Notes: generated by a model not told the origin, from the letters alone. DNA of 64,000 bases from Pseudomonas libanensis (GCF_001439685.1 NZ_JYLH01000001.1:496001-560000); one strand, 5' to 3'; shown: positions 9,407-19,518, counted from the first letter of the stretch. A program made the numbers and translations.

Positions 9407-10897
9407 ATGGTTGCCGCATTGCTTGATCGTCTCGGGGTAAACCCGACGCTGTACCAATCGGGAAAGCAGCCCGTGCATTCGCCGATCGATGGTAGCCGGA
9501 TCGGCAGCGTGCACTGGGAAGGCGCCGCCGAGGTGGAGCAACAGGTCAGTCGCGCCGAGCATGCATTCGAAGCCTGGCGCAAGGTGCCGGCGCCGCGACG
9601 CGGCGAGCTGGTGCGCCAGTTTGGCGACGTGCTGCGCCAATACAAGGCCGACCTCGGCGAACTGGTGTCATGGGAAGCCGGCAAGATTACCCAGGAAGGC
9701 TTGGGCGAAGTGCAGGAGATGATCGACATCTGCGACTTCGCCGTCGGCCTGTCGCGCCAGCTGTATGGCTTGACCATCGCCTCCGAGCGCCCTGGCCACC
9801 ATATGCGTGAAACCTGGCACCCGCTGGGCGTGGTCGGCGTGATCAGCGCCTTCAACTTTCCGGTGGCCGTGTGGGCGTGGAATACCACCCTGGCCCTGGT
9901 GTGCGGTAACGCGGTGATCTGGAAACCCTCGGAAAAGACCCCCCTCACCGCACTGGCCTGCCAGGCGCTGTTCGAGCGCGTATTGAAGACATTCGACGGT
10001 GCCCCCGAGTACCTCAGCCAGGTGATCATTGGCGGTCGCGACGCCGGCGCCGCGCTGGTGGATGACCCGCGCGTCGCCCTGATCAGTGCCACCGGCAGCA
10101 CCCGCATGGGCCGCGAAGTGGCGCCCAAAGTTGCCGCGCGTTTCGCCCGCAGCATCCTCGAACTGGGCGGCAACAACGCGATGATCCTCGGCCCGAGCGC
10201 CGACCTGGACATGGCCGTGCGCGCCATCCTGTTCAGTGCCGTCGGCACCGCCGGACAACGCTGCACCACCCTGCGCCGGCTGATCGCCCATGAGTCAGTC
10301 AAGGAAGACATCGTCACCCGCCTCAAGGCCGCCTACTCCAAGGTGCGCATCGGCCACCCGCTGGAAGGCAACCTGATCGGCCCGCTGATCGACAAGCAGG
10401 GCTTCGACAACATGCAGGACGCCCTTGAGCAAGCCTTGAGCGAAGGCGGCAAGGTGTTCGGCGGCAAGCGCCAGTTGCAAGACCAATTCCCCAACGCCTA
10501 TTACGTGTCGCCGGCCATCGTGGAAATGCCCGAGCAGAGCGACGTGGTGTGTACCGAGACGTTCGCGCCGATTCTCTACGTGGTCGGCTACACCGACTTT
10601 GCCGAAGCCTTGCGCTTGAACAACGCCGTACCCCAGGGCTTGTCGTCGTGCATCTTCACCACCGATGTGCGCGAAGCCGAGCAGTTCATGTCGGCCGTGG
10701 GCAGCGATTGCGGCATTGCCAACGTCAACATCGGCCCGAGCGGCGCGGAGATTGGTGGCGCGTTTGGCGGTGAGAAAGAGACCGGCGGCGGGCGTGAATC
10801 GGGCTCGGATGCGTGGCGCGGGTATATGCGCCGGCAGACCAATACCGTGAACTACTCGCTGGAGTTACCGTTGGCACAAGGCATTACTTTCGACTGA
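9407..10897 (+). CDS. amaB: L-piperidine-6-carboxylate / aminoadipate-semialdehyde dehydrogenase
   Basis: The product is 496 residues, an ALDH7-type aldehyde dehydrogenase. The catalytic cysteine is Cys286 (GTAGQRCTTLRR) and the general base is Glu252 (LELGGNNAMIL). The NAD-site Rossmann segment includes ISATGSTRMGREVAPK, and FNFPVAVWAWN is the conserved substrate-tunnel motif. The ALDH7 family oxidises alpha-aminoadipate semialdehyde to 2-aminoadipate, the step after pipecolate oxidase in D-lysine degradation. It is followed by amaA, the oxidase for the preceding step, and divergent from a LysR gene. The ATG at 9407 is preceded by AAGGAG. Confidence 0.93.
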   Translation: MVAALLDRLGVNPTLYQSGKQPVHSPIDGSRIGSVHWEGAAEVEQQVSRAEHAFEAWRKVPAPRRGELVRQFGDVLRQYKADLGELVSWEAGKITQEGLGEVQEMIDICDFAVGLSRQLYGLTIASERPGHHMRETWHPLGVVGVISAFNFPVAVWAWNTTLALVCGNAVIWKPSEKTPLTALACQALFERVLKTFDGAPEYLSQVIIGGRDAGAALVDDPRVALISATGSTRMGREVAPKVAARFARSILELGGNNAMILGPSADLDMAVRAILFSAVGTAGQRCTTLRRLIAHESVKEDIVTRLKAAYSKVRIGHPLEGNLIGPLIDKQGFDNMQDALEQALSEGGKVFGGKRQLQDQFPNAYYVSPAIVEMPEQSDVVCTETFAPILYVVGYTDFAEALRLNNAVPQGLSSCIFTTDVREAEQFMSAVGSDCGIANVNIGPSGAEIGGAFGGEKETGGGRESGSDAWRGYMRRQTNTVNYSLELPLAQGITFD

Positions 10898-10911
10898 TCT
10901 GGCACGGTCAA

Positions 10912-10939
10912 TGTGGGAGCTGGCAAGCCAGCTCCCACA
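10912..10939. repeat. Short-form REP palindrome with 13-bp perfect arms
   Basis: TGTGGGAGCTGGC, AA, GCCAGCTCCCACA: 13 perfectly paired bases around a 2-nt centre. It is the head of a class A REP pair with both tails and the spacer missing. It lies between amaB and amaA, where it could form a hairpin in the shared transcript. Confidence 0.8.
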
Positions 10940-10999
10940 GGTGATTGAGTTCCCCATTCAAAAGAGTATTTGTTTGTTAGGTCTCATCGGAGTCTGGCA

Positions 11000-12283
11000 A
11001 TGGCACTGCGCGAAACATGTTTATGGGAACAACTCACCCCTGGCCGGCCGGATCGTGCCGCGCTCAAGGGTGCGGTCAAGGTGGATGTATGCGTGATCGG
11101 TGCCGGCATCACCGGCTTGTCGGCTGCCATTCACTTGCTGGAGCAGGGCAAAAGCGTTGCCGTACTTGAAGCCCATCGCACCGGCCATGGTGGCTCGGGC
11201 CGCAATGTCGGGCTGGTGAATGCCGGCATGTGGATTCCACCGGACGAGATCGAAGCCGGTTTCGGTACGGCGGTGGGCAGCCAGCTCAATCGCATGTTGG
11301 GCGCGGCGCCGTCCCTGGTGTTCGGCCTGGTCGACAAATACCGCATCGATTGCCAATTGCGCCGCGAGGGCACTCTGCACATGGCCCACAATGCCCGTGG
11401 CGAGGCGGATTTGCGCAGCCGTGAAGAGCAGTGGAAACGCCGTGGTGCGCCGGTTGAGTTACTGACCGGGCAAGCATGCGAGCAAGCCACAGGGACCATG
11501 AAAATCGCTGCCGCGTTGCTGGATCGGCGTGCCGGCACCTTGAACCCCATGGCTTACACGACGGGCTTGGCGAATGCCGCCGTGGGGCTGGGCGGGCAGC
11601 TGTTCGACCATTCCCCGGTCACCCAGCTGGAGCGCCAAGGTGCCGATTGGTCGGTGCAGACCGCCGAAGGCGCGGTGCAGGCCGCACAGGTGGTGATCGC
11701 CTCCAACGCCTATACCGAAGGCGAATGGACCGAGTTGCGGCGCAATTTCTTCCCCGGCTATTACTACCAAGTGGCGTCGGCGCCGCTGACCGACGACGCC
11801 GCCCGGCAGATCCTCCCCGGCGGCCAGGGCTCATGGGACACGCGCCAGGTACTGAGTAGCATCCGTCGTGATGCCGATGGGCGCCTGTTGCTTGGCAGCC
11901 TGGGCAACGGCAATCAGAAACCGGCCTGGTTTCTCAAGGCGTGGGCCGATCGGGTGCAGCAGCACTACTTTCCCTATCTCAAATCGGTGCAGTGGGAATG
12001 CACTTGGACCGGTTGCATCGCCTTCACGCCAGACCACCTTATGCGCCTGTTTGAACCGGCCCCCGGGCTAGTGGCAGTTACCGGCTACAACGGCCGTGGC
12101 GTAACCACCGGCAGTGTGGTGGGCAAGGCGTTTGCCGACTATCTGTGTCACCAGGATCCCCAGGCCCTGCCGATCCCGTTTGCGCCCATGCAACCCTTGA
12201 CCGGGGCAAGCCTGCGCAGCTGCTTGTATGAAGCTGGATTCTCGCTGTATCACGCCGGGCAATGCCTGAGGATCGTGATCTGA
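11000..12283 (+). CDS. amaA: FAD-dependent L-pipecolate oxidase
   Basis: The product is 427 residues. A DAO-type FAD-binding fold starts with the dinucleotide motif CVIGAGITGLSAA (GxGxxG at residues 34-39), and a C-terminal GYNGRGVTTGSVVGKAFADY matches the FAD-closing segment of this oxidase family. AmaA oxidises L-pipecolate to piperideine-6-carboxylate, which AmaB then oxidises. The ATG at 11000 has GGAG about 8 nt upstream; an upstream in-frame ATG at 10970 lacks a site and adds ten unrelated residues. The gap to amaB is 102 nt and carries a hairpin, so expression may be attenuated relative to amaB. Confidence 0.9.
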   Translation: MALRETCLWEQLTPGRPDRAALKGAVKVDVCVIGAGITGLSAAIHLLEQGKSVAVLEAHRTGHGGSGRNVGLVNAGMWIPPDEIEAGFGTAVGSQLNRMLGAAPSLVFGLVDKYRIDCQLRREGTLHMAHNARGEADLRSREEQWKRRGAPVELLTGQACEQATGTMKIAAALLDRRAGTLNPMAYTTGLANAAVGLGGQLFDHSPVTQLERQGADWSVQTAEGAVQAAQVVIASNAYTEGEWTELRRNFFPGYYYQVASAPLTDDAARQILPGGQGSWDTRQVLSSIRRDADGRLLLGSLGNGNQKPAWFLKAWADRVQQHYFPYLKSVQWECTWTGCIAFTPDHLMRLFEPAPGLVAVTGYNGRGVTTGSVVGKAFADYLCHQDPQALPIPFAPMQPLTGASLRSCLYEAGFSLYHAGQCLRIVI

Positions 12284-12361
12284 TCAGCGAAAATACCTGT
12301 CAGAAGCCTGCATTTTCTTAGCAGGCTACCCATCTGTATTGGTGCAAGGCGTAGCAATCTC

Positions 12362-12376
12362 GCACTGTAAATGTGC
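12362..12376 (+). promoter_or_regulatory. NtrC-type enhancer dyad upstream of liv
   Basis: GCAC-TGTAAAT-GTGC (followed by A) is an exact match to the GCAC-N7-GTGC core of NtrC enhancer sites. It lies about 200 bp upstream of the sigma-54 promoter at 12574, a workable enhancer distance. An isolated right half (GGTGCAA) follows TT at 12341. Confidence 0.6.
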
Positions 12377-12427
12377 AGTTCCGTTACGCACGTTGTTACA
12401 GGTGTAGGAACTGTCGTTTATCCCTCT

Positions 12428-12501
12428 GGTTGCAGGTGCGACCTGTTGAGGTTGTACTTTTTTGATCCGTTGGTTGCACCTATAGAGGCTAGACGGTTGC
12501 A
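12428..12501 (+). repeat. Three GGTTGCA direct repeats upstream of livK
   Basis: GGTTGCA occurs at 12428, 12472 and 12495. A 13-base version, TGGTTGCAGGTGC, starts at 12427 and recurs at 13963 just before livH. The repeats lie between the NtrC dyad and the sigma-54 promoter. Role unknown: a binding site array or a duplication scar. The rest of the 12284-12658 gap contains a 7-bp hairpin (arms at 12305 and 12321) after amaA and no gene. Confidence 0.5.
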
Positions 12502-12573
12502 CGTCCTGGCAAAAGGCGTCTAAACGCCTGTAATAACAATGACACCGTGTCTTTTTGAAGAATAAAAACGTAA

Positions 12574-12589
12574 TGGCACGCGGCTTGCT
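12574..12589 (+). promoter_or_regulatory. Sigma-54 promoter of the liv operon
   Basis: TGGCAC-GCGGC-TTGCT matches the -24/-12 consensus TGGCAC-N5-TTGCW exactly, with the required GG-N10-GC spacing (GG at 12575, GC at 12587). The predicted start is near 12600, giving a leader of about 60 nt before livK. Confidence 0.8.
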
Positions 12590-12658
12590 CTGAGCTTTCG
12601 GTGAAAGGTTTGAATGCAAGTTGTCGTGCCAAAAATCAAAAATATCGGAGCACCACTC

Positions 12659-13795
12659 ATGTCCCAGACGTTTTACAAGAAAGGTTTTCTGGCCCTCGCC
12701 GTTGCAGCGGCGCTGGGTGTTTCTACGTTTGTTCAAGCCGATGTGAAGATTGGTGTGGCGGGCCCGATGACGGGCGCCAACGCCGCTTTCGGTGAGCAGT
12801 ACATGAAGGGTGCCCAGGCGGCAGCCGACGTTATCAACAAGGCCGGCGGCATCAACGGCGAGCAGATCAAGCTGATTGCCGGCGATGACGCCTGCGAACC
12901 CAAGCAAGCCGTGGCCGTTGCCAACCGCCTCGCGGACCAGGACAAAGTCATCGGCGTGGTCGGGCACTTCTGCTCCTCGAACACCATCCCGGCCTCTGAG
13001 GTCTACGACGAGGCCGGCATCATCGCCATCACCCCGGGCTCCACCAACCCCCAAGTCACCGAACGCGGCTTGAGCGCGATGTTCCGCATGTGCGGGCGTG
13101 ACGACCAACAAGGCATCGTCGCCGGCGACTACATTGTCGACGTGCTCAAGGGCAAGAAAGTCGCGGTGATCAACGACAAGGACACCTACGGCAAGGGCCT
13201 GGCCGATGCCACTGCGGCGCAGTTGACCAAGCGCGGCGTCAAGCCGGTGCTGGAAGAGGGCCTGACCCGTGGCGAGAAAGACTTCAGCGCCCTGGTTACC
13301 AAGATCCGCTCCCTGGGCGCCGATGTCGTGTACTTCGGCGGCTTGCATCCGGAAGCCGGCCCGTTGGTGCGCCAGATCCGTGAAGCCGGTTTGAAAGACG
13401 TCAAGTTCATGTCCGATGACGGCGTGGTGACCGACGAACTGGTGGCGACTGCCGGTGGTGCGCAGTACGTCGATGGCGTGTACATGACCTTCGGCGCCGA
13501 CCCGCGCCTGCTGCCGGACAGCAAGGCGGTGGTGGAGGAGTTCCGTAAAAACGGCACCGAGCCTGAAGGCTACACCCTGTACGCCTACGCCTCGATCCAG
13601 GCCCTGGCTGCCGGCTTCAACGGTGCCAAGTCCAACAAGGGCGAAGACGCTGCCAAGTGGCTGAAAGCCAACCCGGTCCAGACGGTGATGGGCAAGAAGG
13701 AATGGGACGGTAAGGGCGACCTGAAAGTCTCTGACTACGTGGTTTACCAGTGGGACAAAGACGGCAAATACCATCAGCTGGAAAAGCAGAAGTAG
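12659..13795 (+). CDS. livK: Branched-chain amino-acid ABC transporter, periplasmic binding protein
   Basis: The product is 378 residues (BraC/LivK type). The signal peptide runs MSQTFYKKGFLALAVAAALG...VQA, cleaved before residue 28 (DVKIGVAGPMTG). The ligand-site segments VGHFCSSNTIPASEVY and ITPGSTNPQVTERG are present, and the cysteine pair DDACEPKQ / FRMCGRDD fits the disulfide of this family. It captures leucine, isoleucine, valine and often alanine in the periplasm. The ATG at 12659 follows GGAG by 8 nt; an in-frame ATG at 12614 would bury the signal peptide. It is first in livKHMGF, behind the sigma-54 promoter at 12574. The 200-nt gap to livH holds a REPIN. Confidence 0.95.
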   Translation: MSQTFYKKGFLALAVAAALGVSTFVQADVKIGVAGPMTGANAAFGEQYMKGAQAAADVINKAGGINGEQIKLIAGDDACEPKQAVAVANRLADQDKVIGVVGHFCSSNTIPASEVYDEAGIIAITPGSTNPQVTERGLSAMFRMCGRDDQQGIVAGDYIVDVLKGKKVAVINDKDTYGKGLADATAAQLTKRGVKPVLEEGLTRGEKDFSALVTKIRSLGADVVYFGGLHPEAGPLVRQIREAGLKDVKFMSDDGVVTDELVATAGGAQYVDGVYMTFGADPRLLPDSKAVVEEFRKNGTEPEGYTLYAYASIQALAAGFNGAKSNKGEDAAKWLKANPVQTVMGKKEWDGKGDLKVSDYVVYQWDKDGKYHQLEKQK

Positions 13796-13816
13796 GTAAA
13801 AGCACCACAGTTCCAA

Positions 13817-13905
13817 TGTGGGAGCGGGCTTGCTCGCGAAAGCAGAGTGTCAGTCGCCGAATGTGTTTATGACACACCGCATTCGCGAGCAAGCCCGCTC
13901 CCACA
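13817..13905. repeat. REPIN, class B
   Basis: Outer ends TGTGGGAGCGGGCTTGC, inner ends GCTCGCGAA, about 40 nt between. The spacer contains GTGTCAGTC and GACACACCGC, resembling the copy at 17797. It lies between livK and livH inside the operon, where such structures often lower downstream expression relative to the binding protein. Confidence 0.9.
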
Positions 13906-13995
13906 TAAGGGCTGTGTTTTGACCCCGATCTGTTTTTTCCTCCAGAAGCGCCGCACACCCATTGGTTGCAGGTGCTCACCGCGTGAGATTGCGTT

Positions 13996-14910
13996 ATGGA
14001 TGGTATTTTCCTGCAGCAACTGGTCAACGGCCTGACCCTCGGGTCGGTCTATGGCCTGATCGCCATCGGCTACACAATGGTCTATGGCATCATTGGCATG
14101 ATCAATTTCGCCCACGGCGAGGTTTATATGATTTCCGCTTACCTCGCGGCGATCAGTCTGGCACTGCTGGCCTACTTCGGCATCGAATCCTTCCCGCTGC
14201 TCATTCTCGGCACCTTGATCTTCACCGTGGTCGTCACCGGCGTTTATGGTTGGGTCATTGAGCGTGTCGCCTATAAACCGTTGCGTAACTCTACCCGACT
14301 GGCTCCGCTGATCAGCGCCATCGGTATCTCGCTGATTCTGCAGAACTATGCACAGATCGCCCAGGGCGCCAAGCAACAAGGCATCCCGACCCTGCTGGCC
14401 GGCGCCTGGCGCGTCGATATCGGCACTGGCTTCGTGCAACTGACCTACACCAAAGTGTTCATCCTCGTGGCGGCGTTCGCCGGCATGGCGTTGCTCACCT
14501 ACATCATCAAATACACCAAGCTCGGCCGCATGTGTCGCGCCACCCAGCAAGACCGCAAGATGGCCTCGATCCTGGGCATCAACACCGACCGCGTGATCTC
14601 CTACGTGTTTGTCATCGGTGCTGCCATGGCCGCCCTGGCCGGTGTGCTTATCACCCTCAACTACGGCACCTTCGACTTCTATGCCGGCTTCATCATCGGC
14701 ATCAAGGCATTTACCGCAGCGGTACTCGGCGGCATCGGCTCCCTGCCTGGGGCGATGCTCGGCGGGATCATCCTCGGTATTTCCGAGTCGTTGTTCTCGG
14801 GGTTGATCAACTCTGACTACAAAGACGTGTTCAGTTTCTCCCTGCTGGTGGTGATTCTGATTTTCCGTCCCCAGGGCCTGCTTGGTCGCCCACTCGTGGC
14901 GAAGGTGTAA
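13996..14910 (+). CDS. livH: Branched-chain amino-acid ABC transporter permease
   Basis: The product is 304 residues with about eight hydrophobic segments. The N-terminus MDGIFLQQLVNGLTLGSVYG and the permease signature GYTMVYGIIGMINFAHGE are typical of BraD/LivH. The cytoplasmic EAA-like loop lies near RATQQDRKMASILGINTDRV. It forms the inner-membrane channel with LivM. The stop is 2 nt before livM, so the two are translated as a unit. The ribosome-binding site is weak; the start is chosen from the conserved N-terminus. Confidence 0.95.
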   Translation: MDGIFLQQLVNGLTLGSVYGLIAIGYTMVYGIIGMINFAHGEVYMISAYLAAISLALLAYFGIESFPLLILGTLIFTVVVTGVYGWVIERVAYKPLRNSTRLAPLISAIGISLILQNYAQIAQGAKQQGIPTLLAGAWRVDIGTGFVQLTYTKVFILVAAFAGMALLTYIIKYTKLGRMCRATQQDRKMASILGINTDRVISYVFVIGAAMAALAGVLITLNYGTFDFYAGFIIGIKAFTAAVLGGIGSLPGAMLGGIILGISESLFSGLINSDYKDVFSFSLLVVILIFRPQGLLGRPLVAKV

Positions 14911-14912
14911 AC

Positions 14913-16190
14913 ATGTCTGCTGCCAAATCTATCGATATCAAGAAAAGTGTGGTCGATACGGTCCTCGCCGGGCTGATTTCGCTGATCGTGTTCGGCCCTA
15001 TCGTCGGCGTGGTCCTCGACGGCTACAGCTTCAACCTGGAGCCGATGCGCGTTGCCACATTGGTCGCCATTGTGATGGCCGGGCGCTTTGCCCTCAGCCT
15101 GTTCCTGCAAACCCCCAAGGGTGTGAAGATCCTGCAGGGCTTCGAGAGCAGTGGTTCGGGCGTGCATGTGCTGGCGCCGGATTACAAGTCGCGGTTGCGC
15201 TGGATCATCCCGGCGTTGATCGTGATCGCCATCGTGTTCCCGATCTTCGCCAACAAATACCTGCTTACCGTGGTTATTCTCGGGCTGATCTATGTGTTGC
15301 TCGGCCTGGGGCTGAACATTGTGGTGGGCCTGGCCGGCTTGCTCGACCTGGGCTACGTGGCGTTCTACGCCATCGGTGCCTATGGCCTGGCGCTGGGTTA
15401 TCAATACCTCGGCCTGGGCTTCTGGACGGTGCTGCCGCTGGCGGCCATTGCGGCGGCATTGGCGGGGTGCATACTCGGCTTCCCGGTGCTACGAATGCAC
15501 GGTGACTACCTGGCCATCGTGACCCTGGGGTTTGGCGAAATCATTCGCCTGGTGCTCAATAACTGGCTGTCGTTTACAGGTGGGCCGAATGGTATGCCGG
15601 TACCATCGCCGACTTTTCTCGGGCTTGAATTCGGGCGCAGGGCGAAGGAGGGCGGGGTGCCGTTCCATGAGTTCTTCGGCATCGACTACAACCCCAACAT
15701 CAAATTCCTGTTTATCTACATCGTGCTGTTCCTGGTGGTGCTGGCGGTGCTGTACATCAAGCATCGCTTGACCCGCATGCCGGTGGGCCGCGCCTGGGAA
15801 GCCTTGCGCGAAGATGAAATTGCCTGCCGTTCCATGGGTTTGAACCACGTGCTGGTCAAGCTCTCGGCGTTCACCATCGGCGCATCCACCGCCGGTTTGG
15901 CCGGGGTGTTTTTTGCCAGCTACCAGGGCTTCGTCAACCCGTCGTCGTTTACCTTCTTCGAGTCGGCGTTGATCCTGGCCATTGTGGTGCTCGGCGGCAT
16001 GGGCTCGACGGTGGGCGTGGTGATTGCGGCGTTCGTACTGACTGTTGCGCCTGAACTGCTGCGCAGCTTCTCCGAATACCGCGTACTGCTGTTTGGCGTG
16101 CTGATGGTAGTGATGATGATCTGGCGACCGCGGGGCTTGATTCGAATCAGCCGTACCGGTGTGACCCCACGTAAAGGAGTCGCGCCATGA
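14913..16190 (+). CDS. livM: Branched-chain amino-acid ABC transporter permease
   Basis: The product is 425 residues, the long LivM type, with an N-terminal extension of about 120 residues carrying two extra hydrophobic segments before the core permease. Core motifs are GLGLNIVVGLAGLLDLGYVA, the EAA-like loop EALREDEIACRSMGLNHV, and the terminal RPRGLIRISRTG. It pairs with LivH in the membrane. It follows livH by 2 nt, and its TGA is within the ATGA overlap with livG. Confidence 0.95.
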   Translation: MSAAKSIDIKKSVVDTVLAGLISLIVFGPIVGVVLDGYSFNLEPMRVATLVAIVMAGRFALSLFLQTPKGVKILQGFESSGSGVHVLAPDYKSRLRWIIPALIVIAIVFPIFANKYLLTVVILGLIYVLLGLGLNIVVGLAGLLDLGYVAFYAIGAYGLALGYQYLGLGFWTVLPLAAIAAALAGCILGFPVLRMHGDYLAIVTLGFGEIIRLVLNNWLSFTGGPNGMPVPSPTFLGLEFGRRAKEGGVPFHEFFGIDYNPNIKFLFIYIVLFLVVLAVLYIKHRLTRMPVGRAWEALREDEIACRSMGLNHVLVKLSAFTIGASTAGLAGVFFASYQGFVNPSSFTFFESALILAIVVLGGMGSTVGVVIAAFVLTVAPELLRSFSEYRVLLFGVLMVVMMIWRPRGLIRISRTGVTPRKGVAP

Positions 16191-17062
16191 GCAAGGAAGT
16201 TGTGCTGTCCGTGGAACACCTGATGATGCACTTCGGTGGCATCAAGGCCTTGAGCGATGTGAGCCTCAAGGTCGAACGCAACTCGATCTTCGCCCTGATC
16301 GGCCCCAACGGCGCCGGCAAGACCACGGTGTTCAACTGCCTCACCGGCTTCTACAAAGCCAGCGGCGGCAAGATCGAACTCAACGTGCGGGGCCAGCAGA
16401 CCAACGTAATCCAGCTGCTCGGCGAGCGCTTCAAGGCGGTGGACTTCGTGTCGCCGAAAAGCTTTTGCAGCCGCGTGTACTACAAGATGTTCGGCGGTAC
16501 CCATCTGGTGAACCGCGCCGGCCTGGCGCGGACCTTCCAGAACATTCGCCTGTTCAAGGAAATGTCGGTGCTGGAAAACCTGCTGGTGGCCCAGCACATG
16601 TGGGTCAACCGCAACATGCTCGCCGGCATCCTCAACACCAAGGGCTACCGCAAGGCCGAAAGCGATGCCCTCGACCACGCCTTCTACTGGCTGGAAGTGG
16701 TCGACCTGGTGGACTGTGCCAACCGCCTGGCTGGCGAGCTCTCCTACGGCCAGCAGCGCCGCCTGGAAATCGCCCGCGCCATGTGCACGCGGCCGCAGAT
16801 CATCTGCCTGGACGAGCCCGCTGCGGGCCTCAACCCCCAGGAAACCGAAGCCCTCAGCGCGATGATTCGCCTGCTGCGCGACGAACACGACCTCACGGTG
16901 GTGCTGATCGAACACGACATGGGCATGGTGATGAGTATTTCCGACCACATCGTGGTACTGGACCACGGCAACGTGATCGCCGAAGGCGGCCCGGAGGCGA
17001 TCCGCAACGACCCGAAAGTGATTGCCGCCTACCTGGGCGCGGACGAAGAGGAGCTGGTATGA
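16187..17062 (+). CDS. livG: Branched-chain amino-acid ABC transporter ATPase
   Basis: The product is 291 residues. Walker A is GPNGAGKT (39-46), the signature LSYGQQRRLEIARAM, and Walker B IICLDEPAAGLNP. Relative to the ~255-residue E. coli LivG it carries an insertion of about 35 residues (roughly 66-108: IELNVRGQQTNVIQLLGERF, then FVSPKSFCSRVYYKMFGGTH) between the Walker A helix and the Q-loop segment LARTFQNIRLF. I believe this insertion is normal in this Pseudomonas group. It powers import together with LivF. It overlaps livM (ATGA) and livF (ATGA). Confidence 0.95.
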   Translation: MSKEVVLSVEHLMMHFGGIKALSDVSLKVERNSIFALIGPNGAGKTTVFNCLTGFYKASGGKIELNVRGQQTNVIQLLGERFKAVDFVSPKSFCSRVYYKMFGGTHLVNRAGLARTFQNIRLFKEMSVLENLLVAQHMWVNRNMLAGILNTKGYRKAESDALDHAFYWLEVVDLVDCANRLAGELSYGQQRRLEIARAMCTRPQIICLDEPAAGLNPQETEALSAMIRLLRDEHDLTVVLIEHDMGMVMSISDHIVVLDHGNVIAEGGPEAIRNDPKVIAAYLGADEEELV

Positions 17063-17775
17063 GTGCGCCTATCCTCGAAATGAAGGACCTGGACGTCTAT
17101 TACGGCCCGATCCAGGCCCTGAAGAAAGTCTCGCTGTACATCAACGAAGGCGAAACCGTCAGCCTGATCGGCTCCAATGGCGCGGGTAAATCCACGCTGC
17201 TGATGTCGATCTTCGGCCAGCCACGGGCCGAGTCGGGGCAGATTCTGTACAACGGCGTCGACATTACCCACAAGTCGTCCCACTACATCGCTTCCAATGG
17301 CATTGCGCAGTCGCCGGAAGGGCGGCGGGTGTTCCCCGACATGACCGTCGAGGAAAACCTGCTGATGGGCACCATCCCCATTGGCGACAAGTTTGCCGGC
17401 GAGGACATGCAGCGCATGTTCGAGCTGTTCCCCAGGCTCAAGGAGCGACGTAACCAGCGGGCCATGACCATGTCCGGTGGCGAACAGCAAATGCTCGCTA
17501 TCGCCCGCGCATTGATGAGCCGGCCCAAGCTGTTGCTGCTGGATGAGCCGAGCCTGGGGTTGGCGCCGATCGTGGTGAAGCAGATCTTTTCCACCCTGCG
17601 CGAGCTGGCCTCCACCGGGATGACCATCTTCCTGGTGGAGCAGAACGCCAACCATGCGCTGCGGTTATCGGATCGGGCGTATGTGATGGTCAATGGCGAG
17701 ATTCGCCTGACGGGCACCGGCAAGGAACTGCTGGTGAATGAGGAAGTGCGCAACGCCTACCTCGGTGGTCACTAG
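17059..17775 (+). CDS. livF: Branched-chain amino-acid ABC transporter ATPase
   Basis: The product is 238 residues from the ATG at 17059, which overlaps the livG stop by 4 nt; the frame is open far upstream but that part is antisense-like and unrelated. Walker A is GSNGAGKS (38-45), the signature MSGGEQQMLAIARALM, and Walker B LLLLDEPSLGLAP, all typical of LivF. It is the last gene of livKHMGF and is followed at once by a REPIN that may protect or end the transcript. Confidence 0.95.
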   Translation: MSAPILEMKDLDVYYGPIQALKKVSLYINEGETVSLIGSNGAGKSTLLMSIFGQPRAESGQILYNGVDITHKSSHYIASNGIAQSPEGRRVFPDMTVEENLLMGTIPIGDKFAGEDMQRMFELFPRLKERRNQRAMTMSGGEQQMLAIARALMSRPKLLLLDEPSLGLAPIVVKQIFSTLRELASTGMTIFLVEQNANHALRLSDRAYVMVNGEIRLTGTGKELLVNEEVRNAYLGGH

Positions 17776-17796
17776 TTTAAAATTTGACGCAGGCCC

Positions 17797-17885
17797 TGTG
17801 GGAGCGGGCTTGCTCGCGAAAGCGGTGTGTCAGTCAGTACATCTGGAACTGACCCACCGCTTTCGCGAGCAAGCCCGCTCCCACA
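17797..17885. repeat. REPIN, class B
   Basis: Outer ends TGTGGGAGCGGGCTTGC, inner ends GCTCGCGAAAGCGGTG and its complement CACCGCTTTCGCGAGC. The spacer carries GTGTCAGTCAG paired loosely with CTGACCCACC. It follows livF by 21 nt. Confidence 0.9.
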
Positions 17886-19328
<1,443 letters not shown>

Positions 19329-19341
19329 GACCGCATCGCTG

Positions 19342-19427
19342 CCATCGCAGGCAAGCCAGCTCCCACATTCGACCGCATTCCCATGTTGGAATACGGTCGA
19401 GTGTGGGAGCTGGCTTGCCTGCGATGG
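19342..19427. repeat. REPIN, class A
   Basis: Inverted class A REPs with inner ends TGTGGGAG and outer ends CCATCGCAGG/CCTGCGATGG. The spacer holds a nested inverted repeat (TCGACCGCATTCC / GGAATACGGTCGA) including the GCATTCC motif shared with other copies. Confidence 0.9.
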
Positions 19428-19518
19428 CGGCAAAACGGCCAAAATGCGGCATAAGGTACACTCTGCGCCTGAAAACCCCACCGCACCCAGCGGTTCAAAG
19501 GTTTTGACAGGAGGCAAT

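Noticed and set aside
12326..13816. Open frame of 496 codons on the minus strand
   Set aside because: Antisense to livK and its promoter; no ribosome-binding site and no recognisable domain.
13817..17885. Inverted repeat pairs that could be mistaken for a CRISPR array
   Set aside because: The elements are isolated palindromic pairs kilobases apart with no regular spacers and no cas genes; they are REPINs.
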